Positions 34,458-44,784 of a stretch of 64,000 nt of DNA are shown here, piece after piece. A program made the position numbers and the translations under genes. The stretch is from Myotis daubentonii (Eukaryota; Chordata; Mammalia; Chiroptera; Vespertilionidae): assembly GCF_963259705.1 (NCBI RefSeq), contig NC_081846.1, positions 91,896,641-91,960,640 on the forward strand, written 5' to 3'. The notes below the pieces were generated by a model. That model was not told the origin of the DNA. It did not search any database and saw only the letters and a program-made list of their open reading frames with translations. Position 1 is the first letter of the stretch. Each line of letters starts with the position of its first letter.

Positions 34458-35505
34458 ATTATTTAAAAGACAGAAAAAATTCAAATAAATACATTATATC
34501 AAAAGAAGAGTATACAGTAAAGGGACCAGCATTCTTCCACACTGAAGCTGCTTTTGGGGATACTGATTTTAAGCTGTTTATTAAATAGAAATTAGACTCA
34601 AAAGAACCATTCACCCTTCCTCCTTTCCTGCCCAAAATATTTAAACAGAGAAACCTGCTTCAGGAAGGAGATCTTAGGATGGTCACCTTCGAGTAATTTG
34701 AGTTAAGTGTGGTAAATAGGAAAGCTTCAGGGAGCTGCCTGTTAGCTCGCTACCCACTGCGACCCGCTGTTTCTGAGTCTCCCAGGGGAATTTTTCTGCC
34801 ATGTGTGCTCCACTCTTTCTCAGCTACCTGTGATGCTGTTGTAATTAGCTGGTTATTAATAACCAAGAAGGAGCAAAGGGATCCAGACATTGCAGGCATG
34901 CCATTTGGGCGGCTTCACCAGGGAGCTGCAACTGCACTCCCCGGGGAACTACGGCTGACTCCCACAAAACACGGCGGAAGGGATCCAACCAAGGGAAGAT
35001 AGAGGCATGCCAGCCAAGTTTGAGTGACAGAGGGCAGGCACTTTCCTGTCAGTCGCACCTTTGAACAGAGATCATTGTCCAGAATGGGCGTGGCCACTGC
35101 CAGTGTACAAAAATGTGGTAATGCATAAGCTCCTAAACAAAGTTTTCTCTACCGTGTGCTCTTGGCTTGCTCCTAGCTTCCTTGAATCCGCCTGTGTTTC
35201 CTCATAGCAATGTGGACATGTGGTCCCCACACACAAGAAACTGACAGGCTGCAGTGAAACAAATTGAGCTACCCTTATGCTGGATGGACTGGGCCGATAT
35301 GGGAAGCACATTCTACACCTGGGCACTGATTTTTAGCCCTGCTAAAGGCAAGATGGAATTTTGGCTGAGGGAAATGAAACCTTGAAACTCAGGGTTTTGA
35401 TTCCACAAAAAATAAAGTGTTCTTCAATATTGCATCCTCCCAAACAAGTCTCAGACATTATTTTTCTTGGGGCAGTGCAATAAATCCACTCCTACTTACA
35501 ACTGG
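34458..35505. other. No gene recognised; single-copy sequence
   Basis: Balanced composition around 34700-35330, with overlapping short frames on both strands. I saw no domain or reliable splice pair. Confidence 0.4.
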
Positions 35506-35757
35506 GGGAGATGAGACCCTCTCCTCTCACACCCCCCATTCTCACTTCTGAAACCTAACACCCATTCCCTTTCTTATCCTCTTTGTCAAAAATATCTTAT
35601 ATACACATGTTACCTCACTGTCTTAGAATATTCATGGCTTTATCATGTCTACTGAATTTCTCATGCACATCTATTAAACTTTGATTTTCTTCTGTTAATT
35701 TTTCTCTGTTAATTTATTAGCCCTGCCAGAAAACCTTAGAAGGTGGGAGTAAAGTTA
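35506..35757 (+). repeat. Dispersed repeat A, plus copy (LTR- or L1-like)
   Basis: Matches the reverse complement of 39215-39460 along about 240 bp. Shared order: cattctcacttctgaaacct, cctcactgtcttagaatatt, ctcatgcacatctattaaac, tttgattttcttctgttaat, ctctgttaatttattagccc and ccttagaaggtgggagtaaa. Family not named with confidence. The attaaa near the end could be a polyadenylation signal, as in an LTR. Confidence 0.7.
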
Positions 35758-36832
35758 TTAATATTTTTTAACCCCCCCAGACAGTTTAGAGATTCAGTAG
35801 AACTTCTTCTAAAACTCTATTTTAAAATAGCTGAGTAAGAAAAAAGATATAATTCAGAATGAGAAAATAATTTTACTTATTCTTATCATTGGCAATATAT
35901 TAGAAGCCATTTTTTTTTTATTTGTGAAAAGAGGGTAACTTGAATTCCCAAATTATTTGGCTCAAAATTTCTCTGTGTATCACAGTAACTGTACAGATAA
36001 AAATATTTTGAAAAGCAAAAAGTGATATATTGATTTGGGGCACAAAACTTACAGATGAAAAAAACTTAACTTTTGCATTATTTCTATAGGATTGAATATA
36101 TTTTTAAAGTTTCTCTAAATGGCAAGTCAAGATAAAATAGACATTTGGTCTGCTATATTGGAAATCTAAACATTAATTATATTTAATATTTTTGAGAACC
36201 TACTGTACAGCAACACTGTGATTCCTTACTCAGTAGGAAAGTCTAGGATCGTTCTTCTAGCCACACAAGACCAGAGCATCACATTGTTCGGTGCAGTAAT
36301 ACTGAAATCATTATTTCAAATTACTCAGGAAACTACTCATTGGGTACTATATTGCTGTATAATGTCCCCCATATTGTGGAAACTGGTTTTCCTTGCCTCC
36401 ATGGTGCACAGGGTCTATCTACATATTAGATAGATCCATATGTAAGCTTTAACATCTAGTATAAAGATGCAAATAATAATTACAGAGGGTTATGGCAAAG
36501 ATTAATTAAACTGAGAAAAAAGTATTATGGAAAATTGCTGATTTGAATTCCAGTTCACACAAGACTTAGATCAGCAGAAATGTTAGGGAAACATCTACTT
36601 TCAATTTCATTCAGGAGAATCTTTAAAAGTATGATATGCAGCTGTGGGTTAATAAACATTTCCTTCACATTAGCTAATTAAATGCAAGGCAAAATGGGAC
36701 TGATTTCTAGGATAACATTTGAGATATTTTTAGGCAGTGGCAACACTAGGGGCCTTTACACATGAGACTGTGAATTTGAAGACAGGGCTAAAGGAAGATG
36801 ACTCTTGTAACTTTATATAGAGCTAGAGGCCT
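35758..36832. other. No gene recognised; AT-rich single-copy sequence
   Basis: AT-rich, with homeodomain-like cores near 36640-36690 (gctaattaaatgca). No element ends. Confidence 0.4.
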
Positions 36833-37289
36833 GGTGCATGAAATTTGTGCATTGCGGGGGGGGGGGGGGGTTGTCCCTCAGCCCAGCCTGCACCCTCTTC
36901 AATCTGAGACCCCTTGGGGGATGTCCAACTGCTGGTTGAGACCTGATCCCTTAAACAGGCAGTCAGACATCCCTCTCACAATCTGGAACTGCCGGCTCCC
37001 AGCTGCTCACCATCCTGCCTGCCTGATTGCCCCTAACCACTTCTGCCTGCCTGATCACCCCCTAACCACTCCCCTGCCAGCATGATTGACGCCTAACTTC
37101 TCCCCTGCTGGCCTGATCGCCCCCAACTGCCCTTCCCTGCTGGCCTGGTCACCCCTAACTGCCCTCCCCTGCAGGCCTGGTTGCCCCTAACTGCCATCCC
37201 CTGCTGGCCATCTTGTGCCCACATGGGGGCAGCTATCTTGTGGGAGCATGTAATGGTCAATTTGCATATTACCTCTTTATTATATAGGA
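36833..37289 (-). mobile_element. HeliBat-type Helitron
   Basis: 457 bp. Plus strand begins ctagaggcctggtgcatgaa and ends ctctttattatatagga before T. The 3' hairpin is gtgcatgaaatttgtgcat, next to a G run. The left flanking base is G rather than the expected A. Interior shows cctgattgcccctaaccact-type repeats and tttgcatatt near the 5' end. Confidence 0.92.
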
Positions 37290-37349
37290 TGATCAGAAGC
37301 TCTGAGCTGAGGCAGAGACATGGGCTAACCTAAAAGGCAGTGGGAATAG

Positions 37350-37553
37350 CCCTGGCTGCTGTGGCTCAGTTGTTTGAGTGATCTTTCTGTGCACAGAAAG
37401 GTCACCAGCTCGATTCCTGGTCAGGGCACATGCCCAGGTTGTCGCTTTGGTCCCAGTCAGGGTGTGTAGGGGAGGCAACCAATCAAAGTTTCTATCTCTC
37501 TCTCCCCTCCTCCAACTCCTTCCTCTCTTTCTAAAAAATCAATAAATATATAT
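37350..37553 (+). mobile_element. Ves SINE, diverged
   Basis: Head gccctggctgctgtggctca gttg, B-box region cagctcgattcctggtcagg, body gcacatgcccaggttg, CT-rich tctctctctcccctcc and tail ctaaaaaatcaataaatata. An unusual insertion (atctttctgtgcacagaaag) makes a small hairpin in the tRNA-like part. Confidence 0.88.
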
Positions 37554-38030
37554 CTAAATGGTAGTGGAAATATAATTAAACTGTCCATTGTGACTTGTAA
37601 AGCTCAAAAAGAGGGACATGTTATGTGGAGATCGCTCTTCATTCTCCAAATATACCTATCAAGTAATGCAGTACATGTAAAAATGTAAGAAAACTTGCAA
37701 CAGAAACTCAAATAATTAAACAAAACAAATATTCTTCCAAATTTCATTTAGACAGTTTAAAAGTATAAAGTAGAAATTCCACACTTACGGATCAGACCAA
37801 AAATCTTATCATTTACATTAGGAATACATAACTTTTCAAATATGCAGAAACAGATGAAGTTCAGAATTCAGAAGATTAGATTGAGAGAGCTAGAGTTTAT
37901 GGTGTAGAATCAACTATGCAAAATAGGAATAGAAACAACTTGTTATAAAGTTATAATAAATAGCAAAGAATTAGAATATTGGGAACCTTGTCTGAATTTA
38001 CAAATGAGGAATTTAAAACCCTAGACTAGA
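37554..38030. other. No feature recognised
   Basis: AT-rich single-copy sequence. Confidence 0.4.
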
Positions 38031-38038
38031 GTGTAGGC

Positions 38039-38254
38039 CAGGGGTGGGCAAACTTTTTGACTCGAGGGCCACAATGGGTTCTTAAACTGGACCGGAGGGC
38101 CGGAACAAAAGCATGGATGGAGTGTTTGTGTGAACTAATATAAATTCAAAGTAAACATCATTACATAAAAGGGTACAGTCTTTTTTTTTTTTTTAGTTTT
38201 ATTCATTTCAAATGGGCTGGATCCGGCCCACGGGCCGTAGTTTGCCCACGGCTG
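38039..38254. mobile_element. nhAT-type hAT element with perfect 8-bp TSD
   Basis: Starts caggggtgggcaaacttttt and ends gtttgcccacggctg. It is the opposite orientation of the copy at 17705. The target duplication gtgtaggc is identical at 38031-38038 and 38255-38262. Interior poly-T and the gatccggcccacgggccg palindrome are present. Confidence 0.95.
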
Positions 38255-38629
38255 GTGTAGGCCTTCACACACGTGAGCTAATTAACACAGGCACATGCAT
38301 ACACACCATATATGCATTTGGCTTTAGTCTTTGGGACTATTGTTGCTGTCTCTGGAGTTTCATTTCATGTTTCTTATATTTGATATCACTAAAATCTATT
38401 TTATGTGGTCTTCCGTGCCTGCATTGCCAATCAAAAGTCCTTATTGTTTTCAAAATATGATGCTATATGTAACTATTAATATATTAAAAGAAAAATCATT
38501 CATATCCCAGTATTCATAACCATGTATTCTTTAACTAGGTGCTGATATAGAGACCAACAATGCATGTGAGTGAACACACATCTATGCACCAAAATAAATC
38601 TTGGATCAAATACCTGACTGCAATTACTA

Positions 38630-38660
38630 TCACCCCCCCCCCCACACACACACACACACA
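38630..38660. repeat. (C)n(CA)n simple repeat
   Basis: A run of C followed by CA dinucleotides. Confidence 0.95.
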
Positions 38661-38681
38661 TGCACATATAGTTATAATGAA

Positions 38682-39110
38682 CTAGTAGTTAATTATAACT
38701 GTGCATGAACCAGTGTGTCAGTAGTTCTCTGCAAGGCCTGGCCATTCTGTGCCCGCTGCCTAGAGGCTCTCTGCGGCCCAGAGGCCCATCTGCAGCCGGG
38801 CATGGACTTCTTGCCTCGTTGCTGGGGCAACGACGGAAGTGTTTACCCCCTGCCCTCCCCCGCCCCCCACCCGGCCACTCCATGCCTGCTGCCCAGAGGC
38901 CAGGGTGGAATGCTTGCCTTGTTGCCACGGTGATGAAGTAAGCAATCTGCCAGGCCACTCACGCTGCCCGCTCTCATCGGCAAACCCCCAGGACTGAGGG
39001 ACTCCGGCAGGGCTGAGAAGACTGGGCACCCCCATCTTGTGGCTATGGGCACCACCATCTTTGTGACAGAGTGATAGTTAATTTGCATATCACCCTTTTA
39101 TTAGATAGGA
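38682..39110 (-). mobile_element. Helitron, 5' end clear, 3' end uncertain
   Basis: Plus strand ends tcacccttttattagatagga (5' terminus on the minus strand) followed by T, with gttaatttgcatat just before. At the other side ctagtagttaattataactg and tgcatgaaccagtgtg could be a decayed 3' end, but the standard hairpin is not intact. The interior is GC-rich (gttgctggggcaacgac hairpin near 38820, and a diverged duplicate segment near 38770 and 38880). Overlapping frames on both strands are composition artefacts. Confidence 0.72.
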
Positions 39111-39214
39111 TGATTCTATGGTATTAATAATCCAAGAACAATCTTCAAATCTTCACAAACTTCCTGACCTTTAACCATAAATATGAGCATGCAACTATGA
39201 GGGCCAAAAACATT

Positions 39215-39460
39215 AATACTTTTCCTCCCACCTTCTAAGTTATTCTGGCTGGGCTAATAACCAAATTAACAGAGACAGACTGACAGGGGAAATCAAAGTT
39301 TAATACATGTGCATCAGGGATTCACACGGACATGATGCATCCATAAACATTCCAAAGACCGTGAGGCAACATTCAGTATAAAAGACATTTTAGAAGAAGG
39401 AGAAAGGGGAAGTGGAGTATCAGATTTCAGAAGTGAGAGTGGGAGGTTGACAGGTGGTGG
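39215..39460 (-). repeat. Dispersed repeat A, minus copy
   Basis: The reverse complement matches 35506-35757 in the same order: cccactctcacttctgaaat, gttgcctcacggtctttgga, tgatgcacatgtattaaac, tttgatttcccctgtcag, gccagaataacttagaaggt. The two copies are 3.5 kb apart in inverted orientation. Confidence 0.7.
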
Positions 39461-39944
39461 CGGAAGAGCAGAACCCCCCTGACAGGAACATCTGTGCCAG
39501 GGGACTCGGACACAATAGGACACAGGGCTACCCAGCCAGCAGGCCTTGCCTGAAGCCCTGTGTTTCCCACACGTAGGTCAAGGTAGCTAAGGTGAACATG
39601 CTAAGATCTCCTTTCCCAACTGGTTTTCTTTGAAGCAAAAAACAGGGGAGGGTTAAATGTTGTTTTGAGTCTTTTGTTCTTAATAATAACAGCTTAAAAT
39701 CAATATACTCCCAAAGCAGCATCAGGGTGGTTTCTTCATAAAATAATTCTCTGTTATTGCTACTACCTTTAACCTTTGGGTAGTTTAAATGTATGATTTT
39801 TCTGAACTCTGGATTGTTATATAATTGAATAAAATAGCTGTTAATTAATTTTTATGGTACATTTTTTGCATAACTATGTTTACAAAGGGCTTGCTAATAA
39901 AATTTCCCTTAAGTGTCATAGTAATGTCAATTAGAATAGGTTTA
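39461..39944. other. No gene recognised
   Basis: May include the rest of repeat A (39461-39600). Otherwise single-copy. Confidence 0.35.
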
Positions 39945-39945
39945 C

Positions 39946-40165
39946 GGCCCTAACCGTTTTGGCTCAGTGGATAGAGCATCAGCCTGTGGACTGAAAGGTC
40001 CCAGGTTCGATTCCAGTCAAGGACATGCATCTTGGTTGCAGGTATATCACCAGTAGGAGCTGTGCAGGAGGCAGCTGATTGATGTTTCTCTCATCGATGT
40101 TTCTAACTCTCTGTCTCTCCCTTCCTCTCTGTAAAAAATCAATAAAATATATTTAAAAAAATAAA
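39946..40165 (+). mobile_element. Ves SINE, near-consensus
   Basis: Head ggccctaaccgttttggctc, A box tggctcagtgg, B box ggttcgattcc, body ggacatgcatcttggttgca, CT-rich tctaactctctgtctctccc and tail ctgtaaaaaatcaataaaat. The internal Pol III promoter looks intact. Confidence 0.95.
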
Positions 40166-40273
40166 ATAGTTTTAGGTACAAATATGATAATTAATTCCTT
40201 CAATTATTTAATACTGTCACACATAGCAACACTCCTCTGTCCCCCCAAAAAAGACGTAAGAAATACATGGTTT

Positions 40274-40494
40274 AGCTCTGGCCAGTGTGGCTCAGTTGGC
40301 TGGGCGTTGTGCCATGCACCAAAAGATTGCCAGTTTAATTCCTGGTCAGGGCAAATGCCTGGTTATGGGCTTGTTCCTGCAGGGGGTGTACAGGAGGCAG
40401 TCGATTGTTGTTTCTCTCTCACATGGATGTTTCTCTCTCTCCCTCCCTCTTCTTTCCTCCCTCTCTAAAAAAAAAATCAATTAAAAAAATTTAA
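40274..40494 (+). mobile_element. Ves SINE with TSD
   Basis: Head gctctggccagtgtggctca gttgg, B-box region ccagtttaattcctggtcag, tail ctctctaaaaaaaaaatcaa. The flanks aagaaatacatggtt (about 40257-40271) and aagaagtacatggtt (about 40494-40508) are a target duplication with one change. Confidence 0.92.
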
Positions 40495-40509
40495 AGAAGT
40501 ACATGGTTA

Positions 40510-42588
40510 AACATTTAGAAGTTTATAATATATCACATTTGTTATAGTAGCCAGTTAGTGAGATATTAACCAAAAGGGAGGGGGGAACCAATAAGGAGCA
40601 GATATCTGATTAAGCTCAACTGGCGTCAGGCCCACCAACAAGGGGAGGGAGAAGGTGCTCAGGGGAAGGCCTTGCACTGGGGTCACGGGCAGGAAAAGCC
40701 GAGCTGGCAACACAAAGGGGAGAAGACAAGCCTGGCAAAATTGGGGGAAAGGCGGCATAGGACAGGACACAGGCCTGGGAGAAGCCAGGAAGGGGTTGGA
40801 TAGTTTGAAAGAAAACCTGCTCTCTCCCAGGCCCAGGGAAATACAGTGAAACCTCCAGTCATTAGAAAATGGAATCATTTTCCCATCAGACATAATGTAA
40901 ATGGAATTAATCTAGTCCAGACCCATATGATTCCATTTTAAACTCGCTTCTATACAGTACACGTGTAATGCACTGTTTAATCTATAAACACGTCTTTTCT
41001 TAAATTTATCCAACCTAGTGCTAGGGGTGTCTTTCAGGTCAGTCTGCAGCAACTTAGATCTTTCACTTATCACTGCTTCTGAAACGCAGTCCCTGGCTAA
41101 CTGCTTCTGGTTTAAGGACCATTTTCCTGTCTCCTAAGTGCCTGTGGTGGTTGTTTTGTGAGCACGTCACACCTTCAGCGCCATTAGCACTCTGGATGGC
41201 CTCTTTATTTTTAAAAGTGTGCTAATCTTCAATTTCGCCAGCAACAAAAGCATTCTCTCCCTTGTTTGTTGCCTGAGAGATGGTTTGGTTGTGCATGCTA
41301 AGGTATCAGTATGAAAGGGTTGCAGGTCAAAAAGTGAAGTTTCCGTCAGCAACTGAGACATTTTTCCCATGAACAATTTGGTGGAGAATTGAACTTTCCA
41401 AGATGGGAACTGAAGTCTGACTGTGCAAGGAAGCTTAACAAAGGCCCCTGTTTCTACTAGGCAGCAACGTGGGCCAGGGCACAGCTGGCATCAGAGCCTG
41501 TGCTTGCCTACCAGAGCCTTGGGTGCGGGTGATGCACTGCCCTCGGGCCCTGTGGCCCCCAGACTGGACCTCTCCCGCAGTGAGGCGGAGTAACACACGT
41601 GGCCATGGCCATGGCCGAGCATCGGGCAAGGTGTGTCTGGGGCAGACCGGCTGCGCGGACCGGCTTCTGCTGCTGGGCCTGCCGGGGAAGCGCCTCTTTA
41701 AGTGAGGCATCTGCATCCTGCTGCCTCTCCTTCTCTCCGGCCACATCTTTGCTTTCCTTTCTCCTAAATTCTAAGCCCCCCCCCCCCCCCACACACACAC
41801 ACACAAGACCCACAACCAGGAAAGCAGGGGGCTTTAAGGAGTCTCCTTTCGTATCTGTAACTTCCTTTCCTGAGTGTAGGCAGCCGGGGCCAGGCAAGCT
41901 CCCATCACTGTGATTTTGCCTCTTCTACCCTAAGCCTTCCCTTGTTTTCCCTCCAACAAATCCTGTGCTTAAAACCCTCCTGTGCATGTCACTCTTGTCT
42001 CCGAAATTCATTTCCTGTGACAGCATGGAGGGACCCATCTCCTCTGGTGAAACATTGCTTTAATTCTTCAATAATCTCTACACTTGAAAAGTTCATCAGC
42101 GTCAATACTTTTATTTTACCTGGATATTTATTTAACCTTTAAAGTAATTGTACTTTTCATTATGAAGGGTACTGTGGTGCTCATTTGACACTGACAATAT
42201 ATTAGAGTTTCAGAGGTGAAGTGACTGTCAAGCAGTGAGGCTCATACCCATCTCTCCCTTTTCACTGCTGAGGGTTCGTGGGGTTGTGATCTCATGAATA
42301 TCACGCGAGAGATTACTTTGTAAGTCATTTAGCTCAATAGTTAGTGAAATTAAAGAAAATTACTTTCTCTGTGCTTTTGCTATGTTAAATGTAGATTCCA
42401 TTCAGTGAAGATGTATTAATTAACTAACTCAATGTGGGATAAATGCGGGTTACCTGGGCCTTTATTCGGGTTTGAGAGGACAGGATAACATGTTTGCAAG
42501 CACTCTTGGTTCTTCAACGTGTGTCACCTCCTCCAGCCCACTTGGGGAGCATAATATCTATTTTCAATATATTACTTTAATTTTTTTT
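40510..42588. other. No gene recognised; includes a GC-rich stretch
   Basis: 40555-40860 and 41460-41760 are GC-rich with overlapping frames on both strands and no recognisable domain. 41470-41720 has locally dense CpG (gccatggccatggccgag, ggctgcgcggaccgg), which could be a small CpG island or a decayed repeat. A C-run with (CA)n lies at 41776-41806. A weak MIR-like stretch is near 42150-42250. Confidence 0.4.
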
Positions 42589-42589
42589 C

Positions 42590-42971
42590 TTTTCTAAATT
42601 TTTGTTCAATGAAAATTTTGAGATAATTGTGGTTTCACATGCAATTATTACTATGAGAAATAATACAGAGATAACCTGTGTAGCCTTTACCCAGCTTTCA
42701 CCAATGATAACATCTTGCCAAACTATAACACAATATCGACAAGCAGAACAGCAACTTTGATACAGCCGAGCCATGGAACACTTACACAACTGATAAGATG
42801 TTATGTTACCTGTTTGCAGTCACACCAACTATTGCCCCCTACATCTATCTCCTTTCTAATCCCTGGAAAAAATACTAGTAAGCTCTCCATTTTTATAATT
42901 TTGTCATTTCAGAATGTTATATAAATAAGACCGTACAATATGTAAATATTTGGTATTGGTTAGTCTTACTC
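42590..42971 (-). mobile_element. L1 3'-region fragment, interrupted by Ves
   Basis: Sequence order cagagataacctgtgtagcc tttacccagc, caccaatgataacatcttgcc and ttttgtcatttcagaatgtt atataaat matches a segment common in old L1 elements, in reverse. It continues after the SINE at 43214 (ttgttgctgaataatattct). Confidence 0.6.
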
Positions 42972-42985
42972 AAAATAATTTTCAG

Positions 42986-43199
42986 CCCTGGCCAGGGTGG
43001 TTCAGTTGGTTGGGCATCATCCCATGCATTGAAAGGTTGTCAGTTTGATTCCCAGTCAGGGCACATGCCTGGATTGGGGGCTCAATTTCTGGTGGGGGGG
43101 CTTGCAGCAAGCAGCCGATTGGTGATTCACTCTAACATCAATGTTTCTCTCATCTCCTCTCTTCTCTCTCTAAAAAAAAATTCAATTAAAATATTTTAA
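42986..43199 (+). mobile_element. Ves SINE with 14-bp TSD
   Basis: Head ccctggccagggtggttcag, B-box region cagtttgattcccagtcagg, CT-rich part and tail ctctaaaaaaaaattcaatt. The target duplication aaaataattttcag is perfect at 42972-42985 and 43200-43213, inside old L1 sequence. Confidence 0.94.
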
Positions 43200-43213
43200 A
43201 AAATAATTTTCAG

Positions 43214-43290
43214 CTTATCAGATTTTTGTTGTATCAATATTTTATACCTTTTTGTTGCTGAATAATATTCTATGCTATGGATATACCAAA
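43214..43290 (-). mobile_element. L1 fragment, continuation of 42590-42971
   Basis: ttgttgctgaataatattct atgctatggatatacc is the L1 segment that follows the piece upstream of the SINE. Confidence 0.6.
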
Positions 43291-43379
43291 ACAAATAATA
43301 TGAAATGTGTTACACTTATTAAAGCAATTGAAACTGCAGGGAAGACATTTTAAACACAGAAAGCTCAAGATATTCAACA

Positions 43380-43978
43380 TTGTTCTTACAAAGATGTATA
43401 AAACCAATAACAAAGAAAAGTGTCTGTCTAAAAACAAATCTACAGAAACACACTTCTTGGACTTGTGACAAGGTTCCATTGTAGTTAATGGGGCAAATGT
43501 TTTATTTTTTAGAAAATTGTGCTATAACTGAAAGAAGAAAAAAAATCCCTACCTTACACCACAAATTAAAAATCCTTTCCAGATGAACTGAAGGTGTATA
43601 TGCGAATGAAAGCTGGAAAAATTAATTAAGACTCTAGATGTAAACAAGATAATATCTTCTTGACCTTGGGTTAACACTGTCTTTTTAAAAGACACTAACC
43701 ATGAGAAAATAAAAAGGTAGATGTTGAGATTCAAGTTTGGCCGTGTGGGGGAGGGCGCAACACAGGAAAGATGGAGCCAGTCAGCAGGGCAGGAGGATGG
43801 CCCAATCCTGGAACAATGGTGGCCCTCCCTCCAGCCCTTGCCCCTAAGCCACACAATTCTGTTTCTCCCTTTACATCTCTGGAAATACCCCCAAGCCACT
43901 GTCCCTCCACCAGAATCCAAGCCCATCAAGAGATTTGAATAGACAGTTCATAGAAAAGAACTAGATAGCTATTCAATA
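43380..43978 (+). mobile_element. Old L1 fragment (ORF2 3' part), decayed
   Basis: Matches the end of L1 ORF2 in order: aatcccta ccttacaccac, then atgtaaacaagataatatct and aaatagacagttcatag-like sequence near 43938. A GC-rich piece at 43735-43920 does not fit L1 and may be a separate insertion. It is heavily mutated, so no reverse transcriptase can be made. The L1 is cut by a Helitron at 43979. Confidence 0.55.
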
Positions 43979-44434
43979 TCCTATGAATAAAAGCCTAATA
44001 TACTAAGTGCCTGACCATTTGACCATTTGACCAGTCGCTATGACGCACAGTAACCACCAGGGGCAGACACTCTGAGCGGTAGATTAGCTTGCTGCTGGGG
44101 TCCGGCAGATTGGAACTGGGCAAGATGGGCAGGACACACCCTGGATCCTTCCCTTTGCCCTCTCCCCGGCCGGCCAACCTCCTGTGGTCCCTTCCCAGCC
44201 AGGCGGCCCCAATTGGCCACAAACAGGACTGGGCAAGACCAGCCGGACATGCCCTGGAGCTCTCTGGCAGTCTCTCCCCAGCCTCCATCATGCACCAGTG
44301 GGGTCCTTCGGCTTGGCCTATGCCTTCTCGCAATCTGGGACCCCTTGGTGGATGTCAGAGTGCTGGTTTTACCCTGTTCTCTGTAGGCCAGGCCAAGGAG
44401 ACCCCACTGCTGCATGAATCCATGCACCGAGCCT

Positions 44435-44438
<4 letters not shown>
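43979..44438 (+). mobile_element. HeliBat-type Helitron inside L1
   Basis: 460 bp. Starts tcctatgaataaaagcctaa with a duplicated gaccatttgaccatttgacc near 44016-44032. Ends hairpin tgcatgaatccatgcaccg and gcctctag, followed by a (TG)n run. L1 sequence resumes at about 44470. Confidence 0.92.

Positions 44439-44468
<30 letters not shown>
44439..44468. repeat. (TG)n microsatellite at a Helitron 3' end
   Basis: About 15 TG units begin right at the Helitron's CTAG end. Either the Helitron landed next to a (TG)n or the run grew there. Confidence 0.95.
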
Positions 44469-44470
<2 letters not shown>

Positions 44471-44560
44471 AATGAACAGACAAGCCACAGAATTGGAGAA
44501 AATACTTGCAAGAGATGTGTCTGATTAGCAATGGTTATGCACAATATACAAAAAACTCTT
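44469..44560 (+). mobile_element. L1 ORF2 3' part, continues after Helitron
   Basis: gaacagacaagccacagaat tggagaaaatacttgcaaga is a very recognisable L1 ORF2 stretch. Cut by a Ves at 44561. Confidence 0.8.
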
Positions 44561-44776
44561 CTAAAAATATATTTTTATTGATTTCAGAAAGGAAAAGAGA
44601 GGGAGAGAGAGAGAGAAACATCAATGATGAGAGAGAATCATTGATTGGCTGCCTCCTGCACACCCCACACTTGGGATCGAGCCCAAAACCCAGGCATATG
44701 GCCTGACCAGGAATCAAACTGTGATCTCCTGGTTCATAGGTTGATGTTCAACCACTGAGTCATGCCCACTGGGCCT
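44561..44776 (-). mobile_element. Ves SINE inside L1
   Basis: Plus strand: tail complement atatttttattgatttcaga, ctgcctcctgcacacccca, A-box complement caaccactgagtcatgcc. Flanks aactctt (44554-44560) and gaactctt (44777-44784) are the target duplication. L1 reads through on both sides. Confidence 0.92.
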
Positions 44777-44784
44777 GAACTCTT

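Noticed and set aside
39946..40030. tRNA gene
   Set aside because: A and B boxes are present, but they belong to the Ves SINE head, which continues into the SINE body and lacks a mature tRNA fold and terminator.
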